Source: an uncultured Bacilli bacterium
GTDB taxonomy: Bacteria; Bacillota_I; Bacilli_A; RF39; UBA660
Assembly (NCBI GenBank): GCA_949505625.1
Contig: CATBQD010000008.1
Coordinates: forward strand, 1 to 64,000
Length of the DNA stretch: 64,000 bases
Reading direction: 5' to 3'
Shown here: piece after piece, positions 56,195 to 64,000 of the stretch
Position numbering within the stretch: position 1 is the stretch's first letter
Layout: every line of letters starts with the position of its first letter
Translations under genes and position numbers: made by a program
The notes under the pieces: generated by a model
What the model was told of the DNA's origin: nothing
The model's input: the letters and a program-made list of their open reading frames with translations, nothing else
Database searches by the model: none

Positions 56195-56222
56195 ATTATA
56201 TCATATGTTTTCTCTTTTTCAA
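56195..56222 (-). promoter_or_regulatory. Promoter of the ART-like gene
   Basis: TTGAAA (56217-56222), 16-bp spacer, extended -10 TGA-TATAAT (56195-56200). Confidence 0.55.
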
Positions 56223-56267
56223 AAAATATTTATCTACATATTGTAATAGTACACATTTATAGTAAGA

Positions 56268-56738
56268 TTAAACAATAACATCTTCTAGTTCATAAGAAAT
56301 CACTTTCTTTAAAGATTCTAATGATAATTCTACTTGATAACCTATTTTTCCTCCACTAAAGATAATCGTCTCATGGCCTAATGCTGTATTATCAATAACT
56401 GTTTTAAAATATTTTTTCATTCCAATTGGAGAACAACCACCATGAATATATCCAGTTAAGTTTAACAAATCTTTTGATTTTATCATTTCAACACTTTTTT
56501 CACCAACTGCTTTGGCTGCTTTTTTTAAATCTAATTCTTCTGCTACTGGTATCATAAAAACATAATTATTTTTGCTTTTTGAAGTTGTTACAAGCGTTTT
56601 AAAAACATGAGTTATATCTTGATTTAAAACATTTGCTACTTCTACTCCACTAATTGCTCCTGTTCCAAGATAAGAATAGTGTCTATATGGAATCTTTTTT
56701 TGATCCAGAAGCCTCATAACATTAGTTTTCTCTTCCAT
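56268..56738 (-). CDS. ybaK: Cys-tRNA(Pro)/Cys-tRNA(Cys) deacylase (YbaK/EbsC)
   Basis: Trans-editing factor that hydrolyses mischarged Cys-tRNA(Pro). 156 residues; HVFKTLVTTSKSKNNYVFMIPV and GYIHGGCSPIGMKK are the YbaK hallmarks (catalytic Lys and GxxxGG/SPxG). Overlaps the upstream MazG-like gene by 17 bases, so the two are co-transcribed. Confidence 0.92.
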   Translation of the reverse strand: MEEKTNVMRLLDQKKIPYRHYSYLGTGAISGVEVANVLNQDITHVFKTLVTTSKSKNNYVFMIPVAEELDLKKAAKAVGEKSVEMIKSKDLLNLTGYIHGGCSPIGMKKYFKTVIDNTALGHETIIFSGGKIGYQVELSLESLKKVISYELEDVIV

Positions 56739-57036
56739 TTTGAATACTTTCTAAATAAATTTTTTCTCTAAATCCGCCTCTATTTTGAGCTTTTTCTTTT
56801 CTTACACGTTCAACATCATCAAAACTCCATCCATGAACATCTAATAATGTGTAAATTACTTCCATCACATCAGCTACTTCTTCTATATTTTGATCGCTCA
56901 AATATTCATTCACTTCTTCTACTAATTTTTTATCTAGTTCTTTTTTAAATTCCTCATCTGTTAAGATTCTTGTTTTTGGAGTATTTCCCTGTTCCATTAT
57001 AATATTTGGTATTAAGTCTCTTACTAACTTTTGCAT
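56722..57036 (-). CDS. MazG-like nucleoside triphosphate pyrophosphohydrolase
   Basis: 104 residues. Starts with MQKLVRDLIPNIIMEQG, a conserved block of small MazG/phosphoribosyl-ATP-pyrophosphohydrolase-type proteins. The metal site KLVEEVNEYL...EEVADVMEVI shows the EExxE...ExxD pattern. Likely hydrolyses a (d)NTP to a monophosphate as house-cleaning; a role in His synthesis is unlikely since no his genes are near. Overlaps ybaK. Confidence 0.85.
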   Translation of the reverse strand: MQKLVRDLIPNIIMEQGNTPKTRILTDEEFKKELDKKLVEEVNEYLSDQNIEEVADVMEVIYTLLDVHGWSFDDVERVRKEKAQNRGGFREKIYLESIQNGREN

Positions 57037-57080
57037 ATTCTTTCACTCTCCTAAAAAAATTGTATCATATTTTTATAAAA

Positions 57081-57431
57081 CTATCTATTCTTTTTAATCC
57101 AAGTCATAATAACACTTACAATATAATCTTTTTCTTCCTTTGAAAGCTCTTTTCCTTTTTTTATCTTATGCCACTTTTCTATGCAGCCTCTGCAACAGGT
57201 CGCTGTTGCATGTTGCGCAATAAAGACTGGATGTCCTTTCATAGGAGTTTGCTTTCCATCATTTAAAATATTGGATGGTGCTATACGAGCTCCAATAAAA
57301 TCATAAGCATGTTTTTCAATTATATCTATTCCTTTTTCTTCTATATATAATTTTTCTTTCTGTTTTAATATAAAGGCACTTCTAAACTTTGATTTTTGCA
57401 GCTGTGCTAATATAAATTCTATTTGATCCAT
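57081..57431 (-). CDS. DUF4186 family protein
   Basis: 116 residues. The conserved parts are FRSAFILKQKEKLYIEEKG, the segment KGHPVFIAQHATATCCRGC with a CCxxC, and HKIKKGKELSKEE. This matches DUF4186, a small bacterial family of unknown function; the His/Cys cluster suggests metal binding (inference). No signal peptide. Confidence 0.85.
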   Translation of the reverse strand: MDQIEFILAQLQKSKFRSAFILKQKEKLYIEEKGIDIIEKHAYDFIGARIAPSNILNDGKQTPMKGHPVFIAQHATATCCRGCIEKWHKIKKGKELSKEEKDYIVSVIMTWIKKNR

Positions 57432-57458
57432 ATGAAAAAGAAAGTATTATCCTTTCCT

Positions 57459-58148
57459 TTAAAATAAAATTTTAGGAATGACATAGACAACTACAAATAA
57501 TGTTATACAAACAGTTGAAACAAATACATAAGCCAGTTTATTTTTATCTATTTTTGTAATTTCCATAATTCCTTGACATAAATAAACCAAATAAAATAAG
57601 CTAGCAATTAATAAGATGAAAAGAGTTAATTTTATAGAAAGAAATACCATAATTATAGAAATAAATAATGCTAAAGTCACTATAATTGAGCAAGTTCCAA
57701 TCAGAGATGTTATTGCTTTAAAACTGACTTTCGTTTTAAACACCGAATCAATTAATACATAAATCATAGAAATTGTAACTATAAATCCCACTATGACTAG
57801 TAAAATACCAAATAATAAGGTTTTCACAAATGGAACTTCCATTCTCATCACAAAATGACCAACTTCAAAATTACTTTCTTTTAATAAACAATATAAAAAT
57901 AATCCAAAGATAAAAGCATTTATGAAAATTGTTATTGTATTAAATTTGAAATTCTTTTCGGTTCCATATTTTTTAATAGTATCAATTGGTACTTTTATTA
58001 ATCCTTTTGTAATCTCTGAAAACAAATTGAAATAATTTCTAGTAACTGTTTTTGTTTGTGTTAATATATCCATTTCTTTCGTTATTTCACAAGAACACTC
58101 TTTCCCGTCTTCTAATGGTTTTCCACACTTAATACAAAATTTTGCCAT
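57459..58148 (-). CDS. Zinc-ribbon membrane protein (Yip1-like topology), function unknown
   Basis: 229 residues. An N-terminal zinc ribbon (CIKCGKPLEDGKECSC) is followed by about five membrane helices from residue 70 on. It is a common Bacillota architecture of zinc ribbon plus multi-helix membrane domain. It sits 15 bases after the next zinc-ribbon protein gene, so the two likely form an operon and may work together at the membrane. Confidence 0.75.
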   Translation of the reverse strand: MAKFCIKCGKPLEDGKECSCEITKEMDILTQTKTVTRNYFNLFSEITKGLIKVPIDTIKKYGTEKNFKFNTITIFINAFIFGLFLYCLLKESNFEVGHFVMRMEVPFVKTLLFGILLVIVGFIVTISMIYVLIDSVFKTKVSFKAITSLIGTCSIIVTLALFISIIMVFLSIKLTLFILLIASLFYLVYLCQGIMEITKIDKNKLAYVFVSTVCITLFVVVYVIPKILF

Positions 58149-58163
58149 TACTCATCCCTCCTT

Positions 58164-59369
58164 TTAATTTCTAGAAAAATGATCTTCTAAGTTATTGGCA
58201 TCTATCAAATAATACGTTTTATTTTTAATATTATATGAAAGATTCATATAGGTATAACTTTTTAAGGTCTTTACTTGTTCCTGTGAGGAACTGTCTAAAT
58301 ATTGAACACTATACTGATAGTTGGACTTAAAACGAAATTCTAAATATCCATTTTCATCCAATTTTACACTGGATAACGTAATGTTTGTAAATTCAATAGA
58401 CGTTAAAGTATTATAAGACTGTTTTAGCTTTTCTTTTAATAAATTATATTTCTTTTCTATTGTTGCTGAATTTTCCTTTTCTATGTTCAGATTATCTAAA
58501 GCCTCAAAGGTTTTATCTTGTATAGCTCCTTCATAAAGAACTGACAAATCGTTTTTAATCAAAGTTGCTACTTTTTCTTGTTCCTCTTTTATAATATCAC
58601 TTAATGATATATTTGCTGTATAAGTATTTCTATAAATATTAGGAGTAACTTCATCCTCTATTTGATATCCATTTTCTAGTTCTACCATAATTGTTGTAGA
58701 TGTTCTAAATACATTTTCTAAAATATAAACATCTGTTGTTTCTGTTGATTTATTTTTATCTAAATACTTTTCTTTTACTTCTACTCCTGCATAAGTAACT
58801 TTGGCGTTTTTTGGTACAACAATTTTAAAATCTTCTACTATTTTATCATTAGTTTCAGAAGTAGATATTTTCCAATCGTCAAAGAATAATAACCATTTCT
58901 TTTTCTGCTTTATCAAAGATATTCTCATTGATTTCTCTACACTACTATCTTCTTCTGTATAAACAAAAGCAACAGATGCTGTTAACTTATTATTTCCATA
59001 TTCAACATCAGTAACATGATAGTTTACAATTTTATTTTTTTCTAATAATTTTTGGTAAATTTCTTTTGTAACAAACGTTTTATCCCCTTCTATTTCTAGA
59101 TAAGAATAAAGTTTACTTGTATCCCCATTTACAATCGCATCCATATACCTTTCTGCCACTTTTTTAGGAGATAACATATATGATAAAGAATAAAATCCAA
59201 CAATTAAACTAATTACAATAATTATCATCGTTCCAATCATATATTTATTTTTCTTAGATGTTTCTTTTTTCGCTTTGACCATTTCTTTCTTTCTTTTTAA
59301 ATTTTTTCCACATTCTTCACAAAATAATGCACCTTTTTTATTTTTTGTTCCACATTCATTACAATACAT
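58164..59369 (-). CDS. TcaA/YvbJ-like zinc-ribbon membrane protein
   Basis: 401 residues. N-terminal double-CxxC zinc ribbon (MYCNECGTKNKKGALFCEECG), basic linker, one membrane helix (MIGTMIIIVISLIVGFYSL), then a large extracellular part. The first extracellular segment (PKKVAERYMDAIVNGDTSKLYSYL) resembles the NTF2-like repeats of S. aureus TcaA and B. subtilis YvbJ. TcaA affects cell-wall antibiotic tolerance, but that role is not shown here. ATG 59369 is used; the ORF track extends 16 codons into the leader. Confidence 0.8.
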   Translation of the reverse strand: MYCNECGTKNKKGALFCEECGKNLKRKKEMVKAKKETSKKNKYMIGTMIIIVISLIVGFYSLSYMLSPKKVAERYMDAIVNGDTSKLYSYLEIEGDKTFVTKEIYQKLLEKNKIVNYHVTDVEYGNNKLTASVAFVYTEEDSSVEKSMRISLIKQKKKWLLFFDDWKISTSETNDKIVEDFKIVVPKNAKVTYAGVEVKEKYLDKNKSTETTDVYILENVFRTSTTIMVELENGYQIEDEVTPNIYRNTYTANISLSDIIKEEQEKVATLIKNDLSVLYEGAIQDKTFEALDNLNIEKENSATIEKKYNLLKEKLKQSYNTLTSIEFTNITLSSVKLDENGYLEFRFKSNYQYSVQYLDSSSQEQVKTLKSYTYMNLSYNIKNKTYYLIDANNLEDHFSRN

Positions 59370-59388
59370 ATTACACCTCACTATCTTA

Positions 59389-59417
59389 AATGTACATTTC
59401 ATTAAAATAATTGTCAA
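59389..59417 (-). promoter_or_regulatory. Promoter of the zinc-ribbon membrane protein operon
   Basis: TTGACA (59412-59417), 17-bp spacer, TACATT (59389-59394). Confidence 0.65.
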
Positions 59418-59448
59418 GAAATTTCATAAAGTTTCATTGTAATTTCAT

Positions 59449-59480
59449 AAAAAAAGAACTTTATCAAAAAAGTTCTTTTT
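59449..59480 (-). terminator. Terminator after the M6 protease gene
   Basis: AAGAACTTT-TTTGAT-AAAGTTCTT followed by TTTTT on the minus strand. Confidence 0.85.
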
Positions 59481-59526
59481 ACAAATCGTTAGCAAAAAGA
59501 GTATTCAATTGATTGCATTCCTTTTA

Positions 59527-62500
59527 TCACATACTTTGTTCAATTGTACCTTTTCCCATAATATAGTTTTTGATTCTAACATAATCAGTTGCATAAATAC
59601 GATTATCATTGTTGATATCAGCTGCTAGCAAATAAGCTCCATTTAAAGTGGTTTTTCCCATGATGTGATTTTTAATTTTCACATAGTCTGTCGCATAAAT
59701 CAAACCATCCCCATTCACATCTCCTTTAATAACTACTATATAATGATACTCTTGGTTATTAAAACGAAGGGTAAAGCTCATATTTGTGGCAACAATTCCA
59801 TTTGTAAGCTCTACTCCATTTGCACTTTTAAAACTTAATAATGTTACTTTGGAATTGCTAGAAAGTTTTTTTCTAATATCTGCAATATTACTTCCGATTT
59901 GAAAGCCTGCTACATATTTTTCTTTTTTCTTGAGTCCAAAAGAATTTAAAACCTCTGTTTCATTAAGTTTTTGGGCTTCTACTACAGTCACTATACACTC
60001 TGCATATTTACCATTTGCAGTTGTAACTGTTATAGTAGCACGCCCTATTTTTTTAGCCTGCAAGTTTCCTAAAGTATCTACAGATACAATATTAGAATCA
60101 CTCGATTTCCAGTCAACCAAATTTGACATGGTATGATTAGTTGGTTTTATGATTACATTTAATTTTAATTGTTCATTTTCTTCTAATTCTATTTGTTTTC
60201 TATCTAAAATGATATCGGTAATTTCAATATCTGGTAATGTGCTATCTGTCACTATGATTTTTGTTGTTACTTGAAGTTTTCTGCTTCCAACCGAAAACAC
60301 AAAATGAAGTTCTGTATTTCCTGCTTTTAATCCTTTTAACTGTCCATTTTGATATTCTGCAACATCTATTTGGTCTACTTTACTTTCATAACTACTCGGT
60401 AGTGTTATGGAATAAGAAATCGTTTCATTTTTCTTTAGACTTACTTGTTCTGATATGGCTACTTTCATAATCCCTTTTCCCAAATCTTTTTCTGGAAGAA
60501 TATTTAAATTATGAAGAAAAGCTGCATATCCCCCTACTGGAGCAATGTCATTTTTATAATAAACATTTTCCGGCATTTTATATGGAGCTTCAGTAATGCT
60601 TTGAATTCCAATAAACCCTCCGATATTTTTATCTCCACTGATAATACTATCTGCATAGCTATTTTTTATGGTTGCGTTTGAATTTATTCCAATGAAACCA
60701 CCAACATTTTTAGAAGCAGATACATTTACGGTTGCTGAACAGTTTTCTATTATGGCACTAGGAAACACATTTCCTGCAAATCCACCTGTTGATGCAAGTT
60801 CATTAATAGATGTTATATTTGTAATCGTTCCTGAAATTACATGAACATCTTTTACAATTCCATTTGTGATAATGGATGCAAATCCACCTATAGAATCCCC
60901 TGTTCCAGTACTTTTGATATTTTCAATATTTAAATTTTGAACAATTGCCTGAGCATTATATTCTCCTACATTATAAAATACACCAGAGTTCGTAGAAGTT
61001 ATATTGAATAAAGTATGATGATTTCCCTCTAAGCTTCCTTTAAAGTCAATACTCGGATAATTATTAACATCTTTAAAATCTAAATCCTTTGTTAATTCAT
61101 AATATTTTCCTTTGGTATCCATTTGCATTAGATATAAAAAGGTATTTACATCACTTATCAAATATGGAGAAGCTTCAGTACCATCACCACCTATACTCGG
61201 AAAAGTAACATTAAAAGTAACAGACTCTTTTGTTTCTCCTATTACTTCTATTACAATTCCAGAGTTACCTCCATTAGAATAATAAATTGTTCCGTTATCA
61301 AAATCATGATTATTAACATCAATATTTTTACCTAGTTTTGGACGTTTTAAATTTAGTGTAGCTTGGGATAAATTTCCATTTCCAGCGCCTAATTCAGTCT
61401 CATTTGGTCTAAAAACAAAGATGTGGTCCAATTCACCATGTTCTCCTCCTTCTTTATTTCCAGAATATTTATTCTTTTCATTTACTCGATACACAATAAT
61501 TCCGCTTTCGTCTACAGAATAGGTTTCATAAGTGTCTTTCTTCTCATGATATTCGACAATAAAATATTCATCACTATCACTAGAAGTCTGTATTTTAACA
61601 GCTCTTCTTTCATCTGGGTCAACAAAATTAGGTTTTGATAACGTAATGTTTTTTGTTGTTTTTTCTATAATAGGAAGAGGTTTATGCCAATTAGTCTCCC
61701 CATGATATTCACTAATAAAATATGTTAAAAAATCTTGCGGATTGGAACCAATTGTAGAACCCATAATATCAAAAAATCCGACTGGGTTTCCTTTGGAAGG
61801 CGCAAAACGATATAAATCCATATACCCTAATGTATGTCCAAATTCATGAATGATAGTTCCATAAGTTCCTCTATTAAAAGAAAATAACCCAGCAGCATCT
61901 GAATAATCATATGCATAAATCAAATTATAAGAAACTACTTTTTTCCCTAATATGGTTGCACTAATTCCATGATTATCCATTTTATGAGACCATAATAAAT
62001 CTCCCCAAGCAACTGGATTATCAAGGACACCTCTACCTTCTACAAAGAATGAAATTGCATCGATAATCCCATCATTTCCAGTATCAATATCAGTACCAGT
62101 TATTCCTGATTGTTCTATTTGACCAGATACAAATGAAGTTGCATTATTAATTAGTTCTGTTTCTCTTTCTAAAGACTCACTTGCATTCTTATATCCAATT
62201 GGGTTCGAATCACTATATTTTTGATAATATGCCATTGGATGAGGGTCGACATAGGAAACTACTTTCCCATTTTCTTTTGGAAATATTTCTGTTGTTATGG
62301 ATAATTTTCCATAACTTTCTCTTTCATAATATTTTTTAAATGATGGCACTTTAACTTTTCCAGTTACTGTATCCATTGTAAAAAGTTCATCACTATTCAA
62401 TATAATTTCTGCGTTTCTAACACTTTCTTCATCATCTAAATGTTTTGGATAAGTTCCACTATCACTAAATTCAATAAATACAGCAATATATTTAAGAGAT

Positions 62501-62688
62501 TTTTTCGTATCATTAAAAATGATTTGCGAAGTTTTTAATGGTTCTACTCCATATAGTTCATTATAATTAGAGAACGTTTTACCATTTTCTACAATCTGTA
62601 TAGGCTTTTTGTTTTCTAAGTTCCATATTTGAAAAAATAAAGCAAAAAATAGGATAAAGAGACTAACAAAATTAATTCTTCTTTTCAT
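59527..62688 (-). CDS. Secreted M6-family metalloprotease with GLUG-like repeats, BIG2 domain and dockerin
   Basis: 1053 residues. Residues 1-23 form a signal peptide. The M6 (immune inhibitor A-like) zinc protease domain covers about 50-500, with HEFGHTLGYMDLYR at 281 (HExxH) and SYGKLSIT/GTYGTIIHEFGH context. Residues ~530-710 hold GLUG-like repeats (GGFASII.NG, GGFAGNVF, GGFIGINSNATIKNSYA, GGFIGI). A bacterial Ig-like (BIG2) domain covers about 825-905. The C-terminal ~70 residues form a type I dockerin with two Ca2+ loops (DVNGDGLIYATDYVKIKNH and DINNDNRIYATDYVRIKNY). It is secreted and probably docked to a cohesin on the cell surface. Its start overlaps the upstream surface-protein gene by 17 bases. 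Confidence 0.9.
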   Translation of the reverse strand: MKRRINFVSLFILFFALFFQIWNLENKKPIQIVENGKTFSNYNELYGVEPLKTSQIIFNDTKKSLKYIAVFIEFSDSGTYPKHLDDEESVRNAEIILNSDELFTMDTVTGKVKVPSFKKYYERESYGKLSITTEIFPKENGKVVSYVDPHPMAYYQKYSDSNPIGYKNASESLERETELINNATSFVSGQIEQSGITGTDIDTGNDGIIDAISFFVEGRGVLDNPVAWGDLLWSHKMDNHGISATILGKKVVSYNLIYAYDYSDAAGLFSFNRGTYGTIIHEFGHTLGYMDLYRFAPSKGNPVGFFDIMGSTIGSNPQDFLTYFISEYHGETNWHKPLPIIEKTTKNITLSKPNFVDPDERRAVKIQTSSDSDEYFIVEYHEKKDTYETYSVDESGIIVYRVNEKNKYSGNKEGGEHGELDHIFVFRPNETELGAGNGNLSQATLNLKRPKLGKNIDVNNHDFDNGTIYYSNGGNSGIVIEVIGETKESVTFNVTFPSIGGDGTEASPYLISDVNTFLYLMQMDTKGKYYELTKDLDFKDVNNYPSIDFKGSLEGNHHTLFNITSTNSGVFYNVGEYNAQAIVQNLNIENIKSTGTGDSIGGFASIITNGIVKDVHVISGTITNITSINELASTGGFAGNVFPSAIIENCSATVNVSASKNVGGFIGINSNATIKNSYADSIISGDKNIGGFIGIQSITEAPYKMPENVYYKNDIAPVGGYAAFLHNLNILPEKDLGKGIMKVAISEQVSLKKNETISYSITLPSSYESKVDQIDVAEYQNGQLKGLKAGNTELHFVFSVGSRKLQVTTKIIVTDSTLPDIEITDIILDRKQIELEENEQLKLNVIIKPTNHTMSNLVDWKSSDSNIVSVDTLGNLQAKKIGRATITVTTANGKYAECIVTVVEAQKLNETEVLNSFGLKKKEKYVAGFQIGSNIADIRKKLSSNSKVTLLSFKSANGVELTNGIVATNMSFTLRFNNQEYHYIVVIKGDVNGDGLIYATDYVKIKNHIMGKTTLNGAYLLAADINNDNRIYATDYVRIKNYIMGKGTIEQSM

Positions 62689-63952
62689 TTTGTTTACCCT
62701 TTCTATTTTTTATAATGAAAAATACAAATATTCCTACGCTGAATACAAGTATTCCTGTTAATGCATAGATAATCCCATTTTTTTGTTCTAATTTCTGTTT
62801 TAAATTTTGATATTCTGTTTCTGTTATTGGCGCAAAATTAGAATATAATTGAAATGTTTGTTCTGTTGTTTCATATAAATATTCTATCTTTTTACCTTCA
62901 TTATTTAAAACAGAAACCAAGAAGTAATCAGAAAATCCTTTTTGAAACTGATATCCTTCTACTTCTAAATCATTTATTTTGATGTTTGTTCTTTTAAATC
63001 CTACTTTATCTTGTTCTAAGTCATATAAATAAAAAGTTTGATTTTGAATTGTAATTGGAACTATTTTATTTTTTATTTCATTTTCTTCTTTGTCAAATAA
63101 GTAAAAACTTTTTTCTTTTTTTGAGTTACTTCCATAAATGAAAGTAAGGTTACCATTTTCAAAGACAGAAAAAGTATGTTCATTTAAAGTATGTTGTTTG
63201 GTTTCAAAACCAGTTGGAATTGTTACTCCTTTTAAATTTTTTACAACTCCTATTTCTTCTTTTTTATAGGTAAGATAAATATCAGGTTCTTCTTCTACAT
63301 AGGCATAAATCGTATATTCTTTTACACTTCCATTTTCTGCTGTTACTGTTAATTTTATGGTATTATCTCCAGGGTTTAGATTTATTTCTCCAGTCCCCTT
63401 TACACTCGCTTTTTCATCTGCTGCTTTCGCATCTACTAATAATGTTTTTTGAGTACTCGGTAAATCGACATGATATTCTAATGTATTCGCGTCAAAATTT
63501 GGACTTAGTGTTCCAGAATTGATTGTTAAAGCTGATAACGAATTATTTGTAGAACGTGTATCTACAGGTGGCTTTATCGTAGTTCCAGAAGAAGTACTAC
63601 CTGATGATATTGTAACAGTTACTTTTCTAGAACCTGGTGCATATAAATTGGCATCTGCATCTGAAAATCCCGTTTCTGGGGTTGCTACAATGGTTACAGT
63701 TCCACTGCTTCCTGCTGTTACTGTCACTGTTTGATAGTTCTGTTCTACCCAAACACTAGTTGTTGATAAAGAGCCTCCTGAAACACTCAAATTTACTCTT
63801 CCAATGCAGTCTCCCCCTACTGAAATAGTAAACGTGCTATTAGGCGCAACTTTAGTCTTTGACACACTCATATTAAATGAGGCTGCTTTCACTGGGGCAA
63901 TACTAAATAACATTAATAACATAAATGTTATCCATAATCTCCATTTTTTCAT
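62672..63952 (-). CDS. Membrane-anchored surface protein with Ig-like and cadherin-like beta-sandwich domains
   Basis: 426 residues. Signal peptide 1-23 (ends VKAAS). Residues ~24-118 form an Ig/cohesin-like beta domain (SVSKTKVAPNSTFTISV ... GSSGTVTIVA). Residues ~135-220 form a cadherin-like beta sandwich (SLSALTINSGTLSPNFDANT...YTIYAYV). Then comes a ~150-residue unassigned extracellular part and a C-terminal helix (IYALTGILVFSVGIFVFFII) with a basic tail, giving a membrane anchor. No LPxTG. It overlaps the M6-dockerin gene, so both are made together; it may be the docking partner (inference). Upstream the sequence runs to the window edge. Confidence 0.8.
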   Translation of the reverse strand: MKKWRLWITFMLLMLFSIAPVKAASFNMSVSKTKVAPNSTFTISVGGDCIGRVNLSVSGGSLSTTSVWVEQNYQTVTVTAGSSGTVTIVATPETGFSDADANLYAPGSRKVTVTISSGSTSSGTTIKPPVDTRSTNNSLSALTINSGTLSPNFDANTLEYHVDLPSTQKTLLVDAKAADEKASVKGTGEINLNPGDNTIKLTVTAENGSVKEYTIYAYVEEEPDIYLTYKKEEIGVVKNLKGVTIPTGFETKQHTLNEHTFSVFENGNLTFIYGSNSKKEKSFYLFDKEENEIKNKIVPITIQNQTFYLYDLEQDKVGFKRTNIKINDLEVEGYQFQKGFSDYFLVSVLNNEGKKIEYLYETTEQTFQLYSNFAPITETEYQNLKQKLEQKNGIIYALTGILVFSVGIFVFFIIKNRKGKQNEKKN

Positions 63953-64000
63953 AAATTACCTCTTTCTTTTTATTATCATACCATAACTTTGAGTATTTCC

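Noticed and set aside
59527-62688. Cellulosome component acting on plant polysaccharide
   Set aside because: The catalytic domain is an M6 protease, and no glycoside hydrolase or carbohydrate-binding module is visible; only the dockerin is shared with cellulosomes.
1-64000. tRNA or rRNA genes, CRISPR arrays, insertion sequences
   Set aside because: I looked through the intergenic regions on both strands and found no CCA-type cloverleaf, repeat-spacer pattern or transposase.

Overview
This is an AT-rich window from a low-GC Gram-positive bacterium. The gene orders rpsL-rpsG-fusA-tuf, secE-nusG and rplK-rplA-rplJ-rplL-(rsmC/ybxB-like)-rpoB-rpoC, the aspartyl T-box, the L10 leader, an RNase J2-like protein, YqeH and a FemX-type transferase all point to Bacillota. 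UGA is a normal stop codon here (for example at the end of the rsmC-like gene), so this is not a Mycoplasma/Spiroplasma with the altered code. RpoB nevertheless has Asn at the rifampicin position 526 (E. coli numbering), a trait known from Mollicutes relatives. My inference is an uncultured, probably host-associated member of the Bacilli (RF39-like or Erysipelotrichia-like); the species cannot be named from sequence alone. Nearly every gene is on the minus strand; only three are on the plus strand (DUF1540 protein, FemX-like transferase, radical SAM protein).

Layout. 0-6.3 kb: RNase R, a ZIP metal transporter, a lipoprotein and a P-type cation ATPase. 6.3-6.6 kb: a long rod-shaped independent RNA, best read as 6S RNA. 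6.6-15 kb: an unknown protein, PRPP synthetase, aminopeptidase C, T-box-controlled aspartyl-tRNA synthetase, a beta-solenoid-like protein and topoisomerase I. 15-18.2 kb: a three-gene 2-hydroxyacyl-CoA dehydratase/activase-like operon, divergent from a small DUF1540 protein. 18.3-23 kb: FemX, an LTA-synthase-like enzyme with a decayed HAD domain at its N terminus, and an HD phosphohydrolase. 23-27.4 kb: the str operon. 27.4-30 kb: a broken ORF6N gene, a pilin-like protein, an NrtR-like regulator with its own operator, and a kinase-like protein. 30-41.3 kb: rpoC, rpoB, the L7/L12-L10 and L1-L11 operons, nusG and secE. 41.3-47.7 kb: an M23 peptidase, a YgjP metallopeptidase, membrane proteins, a YfcC-type carrier and a radical SAM protein. 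47.7-59.4 kb: a SNF2 ATPase, a HerA-like ATPase, YqeH, a catalytically dead RNase J2-like protein and small housekeeping genes. 59.5-64 kb: a large secreted M6 protease carrying a dockerin, overlapping a membrane-anchored surface protein.

Genes are packed so tightly that several promoters begin inside the stop codon of the preceding gene, and many terminators include the stop codon. I found no rRNA or tRNA genes, CRISPR array or intact mobile element. No stretch over 300 bases is without a gene or RNA feature. The best candidates for something new are the HAD(dead)-LTA synthase fusion, the metal-site-less RNase J2, the M6-dockerin/surface-anchor pair, the NrtR-like regulator that appears to control itself and a pilin-like protein, and the paired motifs upstream of rplK and rplA that may bind L1.
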